From Thermofilales archaeon (GTDB taxonomy: Archaea; Thermoproteota; Thermoprotei; Thermofilales; Thermofilaceae), in assembly GCA_028275925.1 (NCBI GenBank), contig JAPWTS010000008.1:1-36625 (forward strand): 36,625 bases of DNA, given 5' to 3'. The notes under the pieces were generated by a model that saw nothing but the letters and a program-made list of their open reading frames with translations, was not told where the DNA came from and did no database searches. The position numbers and the translations under genes are program-made. Below, one piece after another: positions 9,678 to 18,502 of the stretch. Positions within the stretch are counted from its first letter, which is position 1. Every line of letters begins with the position of its first letter.

Positions 9678-10282
9678 GAGCCTTGGCCTCGTGGCTCGCC
9701 TTCCTACCCCCCTCCCGGGGGACCCTGCAGATGCTGCGTAGGAGGCTCGAGCTGGCGAAGCGCGGCTTAACGATCTTGCAGATGAGGCGCGAGATGCTGG
9801 CGAGGGAGCTCGTGCTGCTGCTCTCGGAGCTGAGGAGGAGGCGGGAGGCCGAGGAGGCGTTCGCGAGGGCGCTGCAGCGCGCGGCCGAGCTGAGGGCCTC
9901 GCGGGGGGAGATCGAGTTCCGCTCGATGGCTTCGCTCGCGAGGCCGCCGCGCATCGAGCTCGTAGCTGTGAGCTACCAGGGCGTGCCGGTGAGGCAGGCG
10001 AGGGTCACGGGGGAGCCCGACCTATCTGCTGTGCACGATCCCGAGTTCAGGGAGGTGGCGGAGGAGCTGTGGAGGGCGCTGGCGGGCATGATCGAGGTAG
10101 CGAACGTGGAGGAGGCGGCGGCCGAGGTCGGGAAGCAGCTGGTGAGCATCAACCAGGTGGCGAACAGCCTAGAGAGGAGCGTCATACCCAGCTTGGAGGA
10201 CGCTGTGAAGAGGGTGGAGGAGTGGGTCGCGAACAGGGAGCTGGAGGACTTCGTCCGGGCTAGGAGGTTGAGAGGGGGTTAG
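9674..10282 (+). CDS. atpD: A-type ATP synthase subunit D
   Basis: Central rotor-shaft subunit, 202 residues, close to the family norm. The N-terminus [20 protein letters not shown] matches the conserved long helix of the family, and a second long helix ends the protein ([20 protein letters not shown]). The open frame extends back to 9590 inside atpB. The GTG at 9674, which overlaps the atpB stop as GTGA in the same style as the other junctions, gives a sensible start; a TTG at 9683 is an alternative. Subunit C begins 1 nt after its stop codon. Confidence 0.92.
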
Positions 10283-10283
10283 T

Positions 10284-11159
10284 GTGGAGCTCTACGCCGT
10301 CGTGCGGGCGCACGGGCTCAAGTCCCGGCTGCTGAGGCGGAATGACTACGAGGCGATCGCGGGGGGAGAGAAAGGGCTGTACGAGTACCCCGACTACAGC
10401 GCGGTGTCCGATAGGGATGCGCTTGAGGAGAAGGTGGAGAAGGTCTACAGGGTGTACGTGAGGAGGGTTTCCCTGCTAGCTAGCTTAACCCCCGAGCTCT
10501 CACCCCTCCTCAACGCGCTCTTGGATAGGCTCGAGTTCGAGAACTCGAAGATCCAGCTGAGGAGGCTGGTTGGCGGCGGGGCTCACGCGCTCTTTTACCC
10601 CTACGGGCGCCACATCGGGCCTTCGAGGCTCTCGGCTTTGCGCAGCTGGGAGGAGGTGTGGGGGGCGCTCTCCGAGGCCGGCTTGGTGGAAACCCCAGCG
10701 CCGGAGGAGAAGTCCCTAGCTGGCTGGGAGCTCGCGCTCGACCTCGCCTACTGCAGGCACTTGCTGCGCGGAGTCGAGGGGTCCAAGGTTTCGAGGAGGA
10801 GCAAGCGGGCGCTGGAGCGGGCAGCCCTAACCGAGTGCTCGATCGCGCTCTCGCGCTGGTCCCGAGCACTCGGCGCCGACGCGGTGCTCGAGGCAGTGAG
10901 CGGGGTCGGCTTGAGCGGGGTTTGCGAGCTGCTGCGGGGGGTAGCGGCGAAGAGCTGGAGCGCTGCGGAGGCCGACAGGCTCCTAGCATCCGAGGTCGCG
11001 AAACCCCTGGAGGAGGAGTACCCCCTGGAGGCGCCGTTCCTCTACGCTTTCGAGATCTACGCGAGGCTGGAGGCGAGGAACCTGGAGAAGGTCCTCACCG
11101 GCCTGCACCTGGGCTTGAGCAGCGGTGATGCACTGAAGTTCTGCGCGATCGCACTCTAG
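10284..11159 (+). CDS. atpC: A-type ATP synthase subunit C
   Basis: Member of the V/A-ATPase C (AC39, d-subunit) family: a helical funnel seated on the proteolipid ring, coupling it to subunits D and F. The N-terminus (YAVVRAHGLKSRLLRRNDYE) fits the family, as does the segment FENSKIQLRRLVGG, which corresponds to the usual D/E-N-x-K region. At 291 residues it is somewhat shorter than typical archaeal homologues of about 340-380. It is the last gene of the plus-strand operon; its stop faces the atpK stop with only 3 nt between, so no separate terminator fits. Confidence 0.88.
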   Translation: MELYAVVRAHGLKSRLLRRNDYEAIAGGEKGLYEYPDYSAVSDRDALEEKVEKVYRVYVRRVSLLASLTPELSPLLNALLDRLEFENSKIQLRRLVGGGAHALFYPYGRHIGPSRLSALRSWEEVWGALSEAGLVETPAPEEKSLAGWELALDLAYCRHLLRGVEGSKVSRRSKRALERAALTECSIALSRWSRALGADAVLEAVSGVGLSGVCELLRGVAAKSWSAAEADRLLASEVAKPLEEEYPLEAPFLYAFEIYARLEARNLEKVLTGLHLGLSSGDALKFCAIAL

Positions 11160-11162
11160 CGC

Positions 11163-11504
11163 TCACAGCCTAGTGATGATCAGTATCGCGACGAGAAGCC
11201 CGTAGATCGCTATACCCTCCGCCAGACCGCCCATGATGAGCATCCAGGTGGCAACCTCCGGCTTCTCAGCTGCCGCCGCGAAGCCCGCCGAGGCGACGCT
11301 CCTCAAAGCCCATCCGGCCGCGAAAGTCGAGCCCACCACCGACAAGCTCGCCGCGAACAGCGCGAGAGCCGCGTTGAAGTCGATCGCTGGGTCGGCGGCG
11401 TGGGGCTTCGAGAAAGTTCTAGCAACCGCGGCGGCTAGAACTGAGGCGGAAAGCGCGGCCGTGGCTAGGTACGCGAGCAGTAGGGCCCTAACCCCTTTGC
11501 GCAT
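11163..11504 (-). CDS. atpK: A-type ATP synthase proteolipid subunit K (rotor ring c)
   Basis: A 113-residue membrane proteolipid. It has an extra N-terminal hydrophobic segment (about 7-29, a possible leader helix) followed by the canonical hairpin: helix about 45-70 with GSTFAAGWAL, cytoplasmic loop AAAAEKPE, and helix about 85-110 with the ion-carrying carboxylate E96 in GGLAEGIAIYG. Rotation of this ring moves H+ or Na+; the sequence does not settle which. The ATG at 11504 lies inside the 3' end of atpI (17-nt overlap), so the two are co-expressed on the strand opposite the catalytic operon. Confidence 0.93.
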   Translation of the reverse strand: MRKGVRALLLAYLATAALSASVLAAAVARTFSKPHAADPAIDFNAALALFAASLSVVGSTFAAGWALRSVASAGFAAAAEKPEVATWMLIMGGLAEGIAIYGLLVAILIITRL

Positions 11505-14334
11505 GGGGGAGGGGGCTCCGCGTCCTCCCTAAAAGCTTTCCTGGAGCTGCTAGCGGCTGGAACTCCACCCCCTCCCCCCTGAAGAACTTCGTGGAGAACT
11601 CGTAGTAGACGAGCCTCATAGCCTGTATCCCCACGGCCAACCCCTCGATGACCAGAGCCAGGAAGTTCGCCACGGCTAGGCTCGCTAGAGCGCCCACGAA
11701 GGGGGCCATCGCCTCGGCCATCACCCCGAAAACCTCGTGTGCGATGGCGAAGGCCGCCAGCCTAATGTACGAAAGCGAGTTGGCGGGGAAAGCGATGAGC
11801 ATCTCTATGAGCTCGCCCAGCGCGCGAGCACCCAGCTGGAGACCACCCTTCCGGGCCTCGTAAAAGCTGAAGGCGAGCACCAGGAGAGCGGACGAGGCGA
11901 GAAGCGAAACCCACGGCGCCAGCTCCGGGCTTTCGAGAACCGCGAAGTTCATGCCTGAGCCCGCCAGCCTGTAAGCGATAACCGCTCCGGAGGCGTAGAA
12001 GGTGAGCCCAGCCACCCCGGTGCCGCCGAGCAGCGCTTCGAGGCGCTCGCCGCGCCTCAGCAGGTTGACCACGTTGAGCAGCATAGCCACGCAGAGCTGC
12101 GCGAACCCGAACCAGAGGGCTACGGCGATGATCGAGAACATGTCGCGGATGGGGGAGATTACGGGTTCAGTCAGCGGCCTGAGGAAGACCGAGAAGCCGT
12201 ACAGCGCGCCGAAAACCACGCTGGAAGCTCCCGCGAGCAGCGCGAGCGCGCCCACGCTGGCAGCCCCTTCCTCGCTGATCCCGAGCAGCCTGCGCCTCGT
12301 CTTGAGCAGCCAAGCGCCGAAGAGCGCCACGAGAGCGCCTTGGCCCACGTCGCCGAACATCATGCCGAACATCGCGGCGAACAGTACCGTGAAAATCAGG
12401 GTCGGGTCGACCTCCCAGTAAGCCGGCGTCCCGCGCATCGCGGTTACAGCGTAGAGGTGCTTCAGGAGGCCGCGGTGCTCGATGTACGTCGGGGCCTCCG
12501 CGCTGCGCGGCACCTCTTCGGCCTCGAAGTACAGCAGGCGGGGCACGGCTTTCTCCAGAGCGCCCTTAAGCTCGCCCAGGTACCTAACCGGGACGTAACC
12601 CTCCACGACGACAACCCCCTTCCTCCGGAAGAAGCGCAGCTCCTCAACGAACGGTGAAGCCCGGTAGAGGATCTCGACGAGCCAGCTGTGCGCCTTTAGC
12701 CGCTCCAGCTCTCCCGCCAGCTCCAGCGCGGCAGCGGACACGCCCGAGAGGTCCGGCTCCTCCCCCTCAGCCGCTAGCGCTTTCAGCTTCTCGACCTCGC
12801 TCTTCAGCCGCTCCAACCCCTCGCTGACCCGCTGAGCTCTTTGAGCGAGCTCTCTGACGTAGGGCCCCCAGTCGCCTTCAGGGGGCTGCGCGGGTTCGAC
12901 CACCTCCAGCTTCCTCAGCCGCTCGAAAGCTTGCGCGATCGGCCCTCCCGCCCACGAGATAACGTCCGCCGGCGGCGCGCTCGAGAGCGCCGCTAGGGTT
13001 AGGCAGGCCGCGATGGAGCGCTTGACCAGGGATTTCCGCCGTGCGGCGGCGCGCTCGAGCTCGTCCGAGCTCTGGAAGGGGCCGAAGACCTCGGCTCCCA
13101 GCAGCGCCGGTAGCTCCCCAGCGAGCGCTTCAGCCGCCTCCGCTGGGGCTTCGAGGGCTAGAGCCACCGCGCCGCCCGCCTCTTCCCTAGCGAGGAGCGT
13201 TCCGCGGTGCGCTACCAGCAGCCTCAGCAGGGCCTTCGCGGCTTGGGGGTTCAGGAGCGCCTCGCGCTTAGCGCAAGCCGCGACCAGCCTGCGCGCCCCG
13301 CTGGAGCTCCCGCCGAGCTTGCGCGCGAGCTTCTCAACCGCTGCGAGCTTCGCGTACCGTTCGAGGAGGTCCGCGAGCCTCTCGAGCTCGCTCCGCTGGC
13401 ACCGCCCAGCTAGAGCTTCCAGAGCTGAAGCGGGGTCCAAGGCTTCGCCCGAGTCGAGCGCGCGGAGGATCCTCGAGACCTCCTCCGGCAGCCATGGAGG
13501 GCGCTCCCCTCCAGCGACTCTCGAGGCGAGCGCGACCGCCGCAGCTTCGCGCAGCAGGCGGCGCAGCTCTTCGGCGTACTCGTCGAGCCTCTGCACCCCC
13601 CTGTAGGCTTCTGCCACGGCTTCAAGCCACTCAGCCCTCCTGACGTCGAGCAAGCCCCTGAGGTAGGCGGCGATCTCCGCCAGCACCTCCACCATCCTCT
13701 TCTTGAGGCCCAGCTGCTCGAGCGCCACCCTCTTCACGGCGGCCTCGTACCCTTCGTAGAACCACGGCGGGATTGCTAGCTTGACCCCGTACTTCCTCTT
13801 CAGCGCTTCAACCTCGCCGGCCCTCTCGGCGCTGTAGACCGCGACCACCGCGTACTCGCCCCCGGGCAGGCGCTGCCTGCTCACTGTGGCGCCGAGCGCC
13901 GCTAGCTCCGCTGCCGCATCCCCCACGTCCTCCTCCTTCACGACCAGGAGGTCGACCACCGTGAAGAAGCGCGGTTTACCCAAGCTCTCGAAGGGGACCT
14001 TCAAGCGGTTCAGCGCGTCGGCTAGCGCTCTAAGCTTCTCGAGCGCGGCGTACTCGGCGTACAGCTCTTCGAACTTGAGCAGTAGCTCGCTACCGGGCCT
14101 CAAGGAGCTTCGAACCACCCTCAGCGCTTCCTCGACGTCCAAGCTCTCCGGCTCCAACCTCCCTTCGGCAGCCGCCGCGAGGAGAGGCGGGAGGGGCTCG
14201 AACCCCTCGAGGCTGCGCTTCAGGTGGACCTTCCCCACTTCGGCTAAAGCGGCGAGGAGCTTGGACTCGTAGTCGGACGGCGCAGCCACCCTGAACCTCG
14301 CGAGCTTCTCCGGAACGAGCACTGCGCGCTTCAA
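11488..14334 (-). CDS. atpI: A-type ATP synthase subunit I (a-type stator), enlarged
   Basis: Membrane stator homologous to the V-ATPase 116-kDa a-subunit. The C-terminal about 310 residues hold multiple membrane helices beginning near PTLIFTVLFAAMFGMMFGDV. They include the half-channel helix GIQAMRLVYYEFSTKFFRGE, where R907 matches the essential arginine of the family. The N-terminal cytosolic part is about 635 residues, roughly twice the usual size, for a total of 948 against roughly 650-720 in many archaea. It is rich in Ala/Leu/Glu/Arg helices, with a globular start (MKRAVLVPEKLARFRVAAP). The TTG at 14334 sits about 23 nt after a TATA-like element. The gene overlaps atpK downstream. Confidence 0.93.
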   Translation of the reverse strand: MKRAVLVPEKLARFRVAAPSDYESKLLAALAEVGKVHLKRSLEGFEPLPPLLAAAAEGRLEPESLDVEEALRVVRSSLRPGSELLLKFEELYAEYAALEKLRALADALNRLKVPFESLGKPRFFTVVDLLVVKEEDVGDAAAELAALGATVSRQRLPGGEYAVVAVYSAERAGEVEALKRKYGVKLAIPPWFYEGYEAAVKRVALEQLGLKKRMVEVLAEIAAYLRGLLDVRRAEWLEAVAEAYRGVQRLDEYAEELRRLLREAAAVALASRVAGGERPPWLPEEVSRILRALDSGEALDPASALEALAGRCQRSELERLADLLERYAKLAAVEKLARKLGGSSSGARRLVAACAKREALLNPQAAKALLRLLVAHRGTLLAREEAGGAVALALEAPAEAAEALAGELPALLGAEVFGPFQSSDELERAAARRKSLVKRSIAACLTLAALSSAPPADVISWAGGPIAQAFERLRKLEVVEPAQPPEGDWGPYVRELAQRAQRVSEGLERLKSEVEKLKALAAEGEEPDLSGVSAAALELAGELERLKAHSWLVEILYRASPFVEELRFFRRKGVVVVEGYVPVRYLGELKGALEKAVPRLLYFEAEEVPRSAEAPTYIEHRGLLKHLYAVTAMRGTPAYWEVDPTLIFTVLFAAMFGMMFGDVGQGALVALFGAWLLKTRRRLLGISEEGAASVGALALLAGASSVVFGALYGFSVFLRPLTEPVISPIRDMFSIIAVALWFGFAQLCVAMLLNVVNLLRRGERLEALLGGTGVAGLTFYASGAVIAYRLAGSGMNFAVLESPELAPWVSLLASSALLVLAFSFYEARKGGLQLGARALGELIEMLIAFPANSLSYIRLAAFAIAHEVFGVMAEAMAPFVGALASLAVANFLALVIEGLAVGIQAMRLVYYEFSTKFFRGEGVEFQPLAAPGKLLGRTRSPLPHAQRG

Positions 14335-14348
14335 CTCCCGCGTACGCG

Positions 14349-14360
14349 TATAAGCTTTTA
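14349..14360 (-). promoter_or_regulatory. TATA element of atpI-atpK operon
   Basis: Read on the minus strand, TAAAAGCTTATA is the only AT-rich element between the beta-glucuronidase stop and the atpI TTG. It lies about 17-25 nt upstream of that TTG. Confidence 0.5.
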
Positions 14361-14380
14361 CCCCATCCCGAGGGTTGGGC

Positions 14381-16111
14381 TCAGCTGGGCAACCTGGAGA
14401 ACAGGTCTCTGACGAGGTGAGCCGCGAGCTTCGGTTGCCGGTCCCTGGTGAAAACGCCCTTCCTGTTCAAGACCGCCCTCCCGGGGCTCTGCGGGGTTCT
14501 GAAGTCGGCGAAGTTCCACACGTGCACCCCCACGACCCACTCGAGCCCGCGGACCCCCTCGATGTAGGATTTGAGGAGCTCAGCCTGGTACTCCTCGCTC
14601 CACATGACCGGCGGGTCCCAGTGGACGCCCGCGACCGCGTCGGCCCCGAACTCCGCCAGCAGCACGGGCTTATCGGGGTGCATCTCGTGGACCCGCTTCA
14701 GCTCCTCCAGCATCCTCCGGACGCCCTCCTCGATCGAACCCCACTCGCTGTACCAGCCGAAGTACACGTTCAGAGATATTACGTCCACGAACCCCAGGGC
14801 CCTGTCCCTCGAGTGCCTGTGCGAAGCGAACGTCACCGGCCTCGTCGGATCTAGGCTTCTGACGTACTCCGCCAGCTGCCTCACGAACTCCGCCGCCTCC
14901 TCCCAGTCCGTGGGGGGCTCGTTCGCGACGCTGTACATGACGACGGAGGGCCTGTTCCTGTGCTGCTCGATCATCTCCCTCAAAACCGCTTTCGCCTTCT
15001 CCAGGATCCGCGGATCCTTGAACCACTCCCTAGCCTTCGCTTGGTCGCTGAAGAGGCCCGTGAAGCCGGACAGGCAGACGGTGGACTCGAGGATCACCAG
15101 GAACCCCATCTCGTCCGCCAGGTCCAGATGCTCGTCGCTGTAAGGGTAGTGCGAGGTCCTGAAGGAGTTCGCCCCCAGCTTCTTCATCAAGTAGAAATCC
15201 CTAACCAGCGCGGCGCCTGGGACGTGCTTCCCCGTGACCGGGAAGTCCTCGTGCCTCCCGAAGCCCTTGAGGTAGACAGGCTTCTCGTTCAGGTAGACGC
15301 GCCCCTTCTCCACCTTGAAGCTCCTGAAACCCACCCTCTCCTCCACCATGTCGAGGAGCCCGCGCTCCCCGAGCAGCTCGACGCGGAGGGTGTAGAGGTT
15401 CGGCTCCTCGGGGGACCAGGGCTTCACGCCGCTGACCCGGCGGTCGACGCGGGCTACGCCGCCGTCGCAGCCCACCTCCTCCGACAGCAGCTCCGCGCCC
15501 CGCCCGTCGAGGAGCCTGAACCTGGCCCTGAGCCCTGCGCCGTTGGCGACGCGCGCCTCGGCCTTTAGCGCGCCCTCGTGGTCGGTTTCGACTACAAGGG
15601 AGTCCACGTAGCTGCGCTCGGTGAACTCGAGGTAAACGGGCCTGTGGATGCCGCCGTACTGGAGGAAGTCGAACGCCGTCCTGTTGAAGGAGAGGCCGGG
15701 CGGCAGGCGGTCCAAGGCCACCCTGTTGTCGATCCTGACGACGAGGAGGTTGAAGTCGCCGAACCTGACCGCCCGAGTCGCGTCGAGCTTGAACTGCGTG
15801 AAGGAGCCCTCGTGCTCGCCGAGTAGCTCCCCGTTAAGCCACACCCTGGCGTGGTAGCCCGCGCCCTTGAAAACGAGCCACGCCAGCTTGCCTTCGAGCT
15901 CTTTGCGAACGTAAAAGCTCGTGGAGTACCACGCGACCCCGTCGTAGCCGTCCCAGAGCGGGTTCTGCTCGTTCCACGAGGAAGGCACGTACACCACGTC
16001 GCACGACTCGAACCCCCTGTGCCACCCCTCCCGCTCGCCCTCGCCTCGGGGGTCCAGCTTAAACCTCCAGAAGCCACTCAACTCGATCTTCGGCCTGAAA
16101 GGGCTCCTCAC
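14381..16111 (-). CDS. uidA: beta-glucuronidase (glycoside hydrolase family 2)
   Basis: GH2 enzyme of 576 residues with the three standard domains: sugar-binding jelly roll (about 1-170, HARVWLNGELLGEHEG), Ig-like domain (about 170-265) and TIM barrel. Motifs follow the E. coli GUS pattern: KGFGRHEDFPVTGK, GANSFRTSHYPYSDE, acid/base SVANEPP (E398), nucleophile LAEFGAD (E487), MWSEEYQ, VWNFADF and NRKG. N549 and K551 of the last motif match the N-x-K pair that binds the glucuronate carboxylate, which favours beta-glucuronidase over beta-galactosidase. There is no signal peptide, so substrate must be imported. The GTG at 16111 follows a TATA element by about 26 nt. An MFS-like transporter gene lies directly upstream on the same strand. 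Confidence 0.93.
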   Translation of the reverse strand: MRSPFRPKIELSGFWRFKLDPRGEGEREGWHRGFESCDVVYVPSSWNEQNPLWDGYDGVAWYSTSFYVRKELEGKLAWLVFKGAGYHARVWLNGELLGEHEGSFTQFKLDATRAVRFGDFNLLVVRIDNRVALDRLPPGLSFNRTAFDFLQYGGIHRPVYLEFTERSYVDSLVVETDHEGALKAEARVANGAGLRARFRLLDGRGAELLSEEVGCDGGVARVDRRVSGVKPWSPEEPNLYTLRVELLGERGLLDMVEERVGFRSFKVEKGRVYLNEKPVYLKGFGRHEDFPVTGKHVPGAALVRDFYLMKKLGANSFRTSHYPYSDEHLDLADEMGFLVILESTVCLSGFTGLFSDQAKAREWFKDPRILEKAKAVLREMIEQHRNRPSVVMYSVANEPPTDWEEAAEFVRQLAEYVRSLDPTRPVTFASHRHSRDRALGFVDVISLNVYFGWYSEWGSIEEGVRRMLEELKRVHEMHPDKPVLLAEFGADAVAGVHWDPPVMWSEEYQAELLKSYIEGVRGLEWVVGVHVWNFADFRTPQSPGRAVLNRKGVFTRDRQPKLAAHLVRDLFSRLPS

Positions 16112-16133
16112 GGGGGGCCACGGGTTCTAGCCA

Positions 16134-16140
16134 GATAATA
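16134..16140 (-). promoter_or_regulatory. TATA element of beta-glucuronidase gene
   Basis: TATTATC on the minus strand, centred about 26 nt before the GTG at 16111, lies in the 43-nt gap after the transporter gene. The hydrolase can therefore be transcribed on its own as well as with the transporter. Confidence 0.5.
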
Positions 16141-16154
16141 CGCCTTACGCCGCG

Positions 16155-17351
16155 TCAACCATGGGTTGCGCTCGCGCCGGCGGCGAGCTCCACCGCTTCC
16201 ACCTCCCGCTCCGCGAGCAAGGTGGCTGCGAAGAGGCGCTCGCTCGCGGCCCTCCTCGTCTCCGCAACCACCGGCGCGGTCGCCGCCGCCGCTAGGCCGA
16301 CCGCCACGAGCGCGTAGACCGCTTTGACGGCGAGCCAGCCCTCCAGCGGCGCCACGGCTAGGTTGCCGGCGCCCGACGCGAGGCTGAGCGCGCCCACCGC
16401 CGCCCCCTCGAGGCCGTCCACGCGCTCCGCGACTAGGGCGTAGAGGGCCACGTCGTAGAGCGTGAAGGCCGCGATGACCGCGAACCACGCCGCCACCACC
16501 GCGTGGGCTGGCAGGAGGGGGAGCAAGCTGTAGAGCAGAGCGCTCAGCCACACGCTCGCCAGCAGCAGGCGGGCTCCGCCGAACCTCTCGACGAGCTCCG
16601 AGCTCCGGAGCCTGAGCGCGGCTTCGAGCAGTACGGGCAGCCCGCCGCGGAAGAGGCCGTAGAGCATGCGCCCCTGCGTTTCGCTCGCCAGGAGGGAGCC
16701 TAGGGCCCTGTCCAGCTCGACCCCGTAGGCGCTCATGCCGACCGTGTGCAGCGCCGAGCCCGCCGCGGCGACGGGGAGGAGCGCGCCCAACGTCCTGAGC
16801 GGGTGCAGCATCGCCTCGATCGCGCCCGCGCTACCGTCGCCCTCGCCCCTAACCCCCAAGGCTGCCGCTGAGGCGATCAGCGCCAGCACGGCGGCCGCCG
16901 CGCCCGAGGGGCCTAGCGCGTAGTAGAGCGGCCACGCCGCCGTCGAGCCGAGACCCCAGCCGAGGCTCATGCCGAAACCGGCCACCGCGTAGCTCTTCAA
17001 CGCCTCCTCGCGCTCCTCGAGGGTCCCCGCCACCACCAAGTTGTAGAGCGTGGCTGTCGAGAACGAGTAGAGCGCGCCGCCGGCGAGCATCGCTGGCAGG
17101 TCGCGGGGCGGCAGCGCCAAAACGCCCGGCGCCGCCGCTATGGCCAGCGCCGCCACGCGCCGCCTCCCCAGCACCTCGCTCAAGCTCGCGGCCGCGAAAG
17201 CCGGGATGAACGCCAGGCTTTCGACGGTGGCCAGCAGCACGAGCGCCCCGACTCCGTACGCGTCGACGCCGACCAGTGGCCTAGTCAGGGCTACGTACAA
17301 GGCGTCGGCCGCGCTCACCAGCGCGAGGCTCAGCACTAGGCGCGCGCGCAT
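16155..17351 (-). CDS. MFS-like membrane transporter, possibly for glucuronides
   Basis: A 398-residue polytopic protein with about ten to twelve hydrophobic helices and a short RR-containing cytoplasmic loop (SEVLGRRRVAAL) after helix 2, as in major facilitator proteins. The C-terminal tail is hydrophilic. Family assignment rests on size, helix pattern and that loop. Substrate is inferred only from the beta-glucuronidase gene 43 nt downstream on the same strand, reminiscent of bacterial gus transporter/hydrolase pairs. The ATG at 17351 is preferred because GGGGTGATC, a good archaeal Shine-Dalgarno sequence, precedes it; a GTG three codons earlier (17360) is possible. It diverges from the M42 peptidase gene. 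Confidence 0.75.
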   Translation of the reverse strand: MRARLVLSLALVSAADALYVALTRPLVGVDAYGVGALVLLATVESLAFIPAFAAASLSEVLGRRRVAALAIAAAPGVLALPPRDLPAMLAGGALYSFSTATLYNLVVAGTLEEREEALKSYAVAGFGMSLGWGLGSTAAWPLYYALGPSGAAAAVLALIASAAALGVRGEGDGSAGAIEAMLHPLRTLGALLPVAAAGSALHTVGMSAYGVELDRALGSLLASETQGRMLYGLFRGGLPVLLEAALRLRSSELVERFGGARLLLASVWLSALLYSLLPLLPAHAVVAAWFAVIAAFTLYDVALYALVAERVDGLEGAAVGALSLASGAGNLAVAPLEGWLAVKAVYALVAVGLAAAATAPVVAETRRAASERLFAATLLAEREVEAVELAAGASATHG

Positions 17352-17401
17352 AGGGATCACCCCGGAGGACGCGTGCTTCGAGCAGGAAAGGGAGCGGAGA
17401 A

Positions 17402-17459
17402 CCTTTATACACCCCCTTTATAAACTTTTCCCTCTTGCGCCGCGATCGAGGTTTAAAGG
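17402..17459. promoter_or_regulatory. divergent promoter region, transporter and M42 peptidase
   Basis: Three AT-rich elements lie here. TTTAAAGG at 17452-17459 is centred about 25 nt before the GTG at 17480 and fits the plus-strand peptidase. GTATAAAGG on the minus strand (17402-17410) suits the transporter with a leader of about 30 nt. The self-complementary TTTATAAA at 17417-17424 could serve either direction. Confidence 0.55.
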
Positions 17460-17479
17460 GGGCCTGCTCAGGGGGGCTC

Positions 17480-18502
17480 GTGGACGCGAACCTGCTCTCC
17501 AGGCTGTCCCGGGCCCTCGGGCCGTCGGGCTTCGAGGAGCGAGTGAGGGCGGTGATCGCCGAGGAGCTCGCTAGGATGGGCTACGAGGCGAGGAGCGACG
17601 AGCTCGGCAACCTGTACGTGACCCTGGGCAGCGGCCGCCCCCTGCTCGTCCTCGCCGCCCACATGGACGAGGTGGGCTTCCTAGTCAGGCACGTGGAGGA
17701 CAGCGGCTTCCTGCGCGTGGTGGCCCTAGGAGGCGTCAATGCTGCAGCCGCGCAAGGCCACCAGGTGGTCGTGATGGGCGAAAGGGGGGATGTGCCGGGG
17801 ATCGTGGGGGCGACGCCTCCCCACCTGAGGGAGGCGCAGCCGAGGGAGCTGACGGTCGAAGACCTCTACGTGGACGTTGGCGCCTCCTCGGCCGAGGAGG
17901 CGGCGCGGGCCGGCATCGGCGTGGGCTCGCCCGTCGCCTTTGCGCCGAGCTTCAGCGATTGGGGTGAGTACGTGGCGGGGAAGGCCCTGGACGACAGGGT
18001 GGGCTGCTACGCCCTCCTCGAGGCGCTGCGCGGGTGCAGTGGGCCCGAGAGGGGGACCGTCGTCGTGGCGTTCACGGTGCAGGAGGAGGTGGGCTTGCGG
18101 GGCGCCGCCGCCCTCGCCCACGAGCTGAAGCCGGACTACGCGATCGCCGTGGAGGGGACGATCGCCAACGACACGCCGGGCACGCCCCCCGACCGGGTCG
18201 TCACGAGGGTCGGCAGGGGTCCGGCGATCAGGGTGATGGACCGCACAATAATCGCGTCGCAGAAGCTGCTGAAGCACGTCAAGAAGCTCGCCGAGAGGTT
18301 GGGCGTGCCGCACCAGCTGCAGCTTTCCCCCTACAGCGGGACCGACGCCGGCGGCTTCGCGCAAGTGGGGGCCGCGGCCACGGCGGTTTCGGTGCCGGTC
18401 AGGTACATACACGCGCCCGTCTCGCTGGCGAAGAAGAGCGACGTCGAGCACGCGGTCTCCCTCCTGAGGGCGGTGATCGAGAACCCGTGGCCCCAGCCTT
18501 AG
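17480..18502 (+). CDS. M42-family metallo-aminopeptidase (TET-like)
   Basis: Di-metal peptidase of the M42 family, whose archaeal members form dodecameric tetrahedral particles that degrade peptides in the cytosol. Over 340 residues the expected ligands and catalytic residues are visible: AAHMDEVGF (H61, D63), GKALDDRVG (D171/D172), VQEEVGLRG (E202 and E203), AVEGTIANDTPG, SPYSGTDAGGF and PVRYIHAP (H311). The open frame begins 45 nt earlier, but the GTG at 17480 lies about 25 nt after a TATA box and gives the normal N-terminus. Specificity (glutamyl, leucyl, lysyl) cannot be read from the sequence. Its stop overlaps the convergent small gene by 4 nt. Confidence 0.92.
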   Translation: MDANLLSRLSRALGPSGFEERVRAVIAEELARMGYEARSDELGNLYVTLGSGRPLLVLAAHMDEVGFLVRHVEDSGFLRVVALGGVNAAAAQGHQVVVMGERGDVPGIVGATPPHLREAQPRELTVEDLYVDVGASSAEEAARAGIGVGSPVAFAPSFSDWGEYVAGKALDDRVGCYALLEALRGCSGPERGTVVVAFTVQEEVGLRGAAALAHELKPDYAIAVEGTIANDTPGTPPDRVVTRVGRGPAIRVMDRTIIASQKLLKHVKKLAERLGVPHQLQLSPYSGTDAGGFAQVGAAATAVSVPVRYIHAPVSLAKKSDVEHAVSLLRAVIENPWPQP

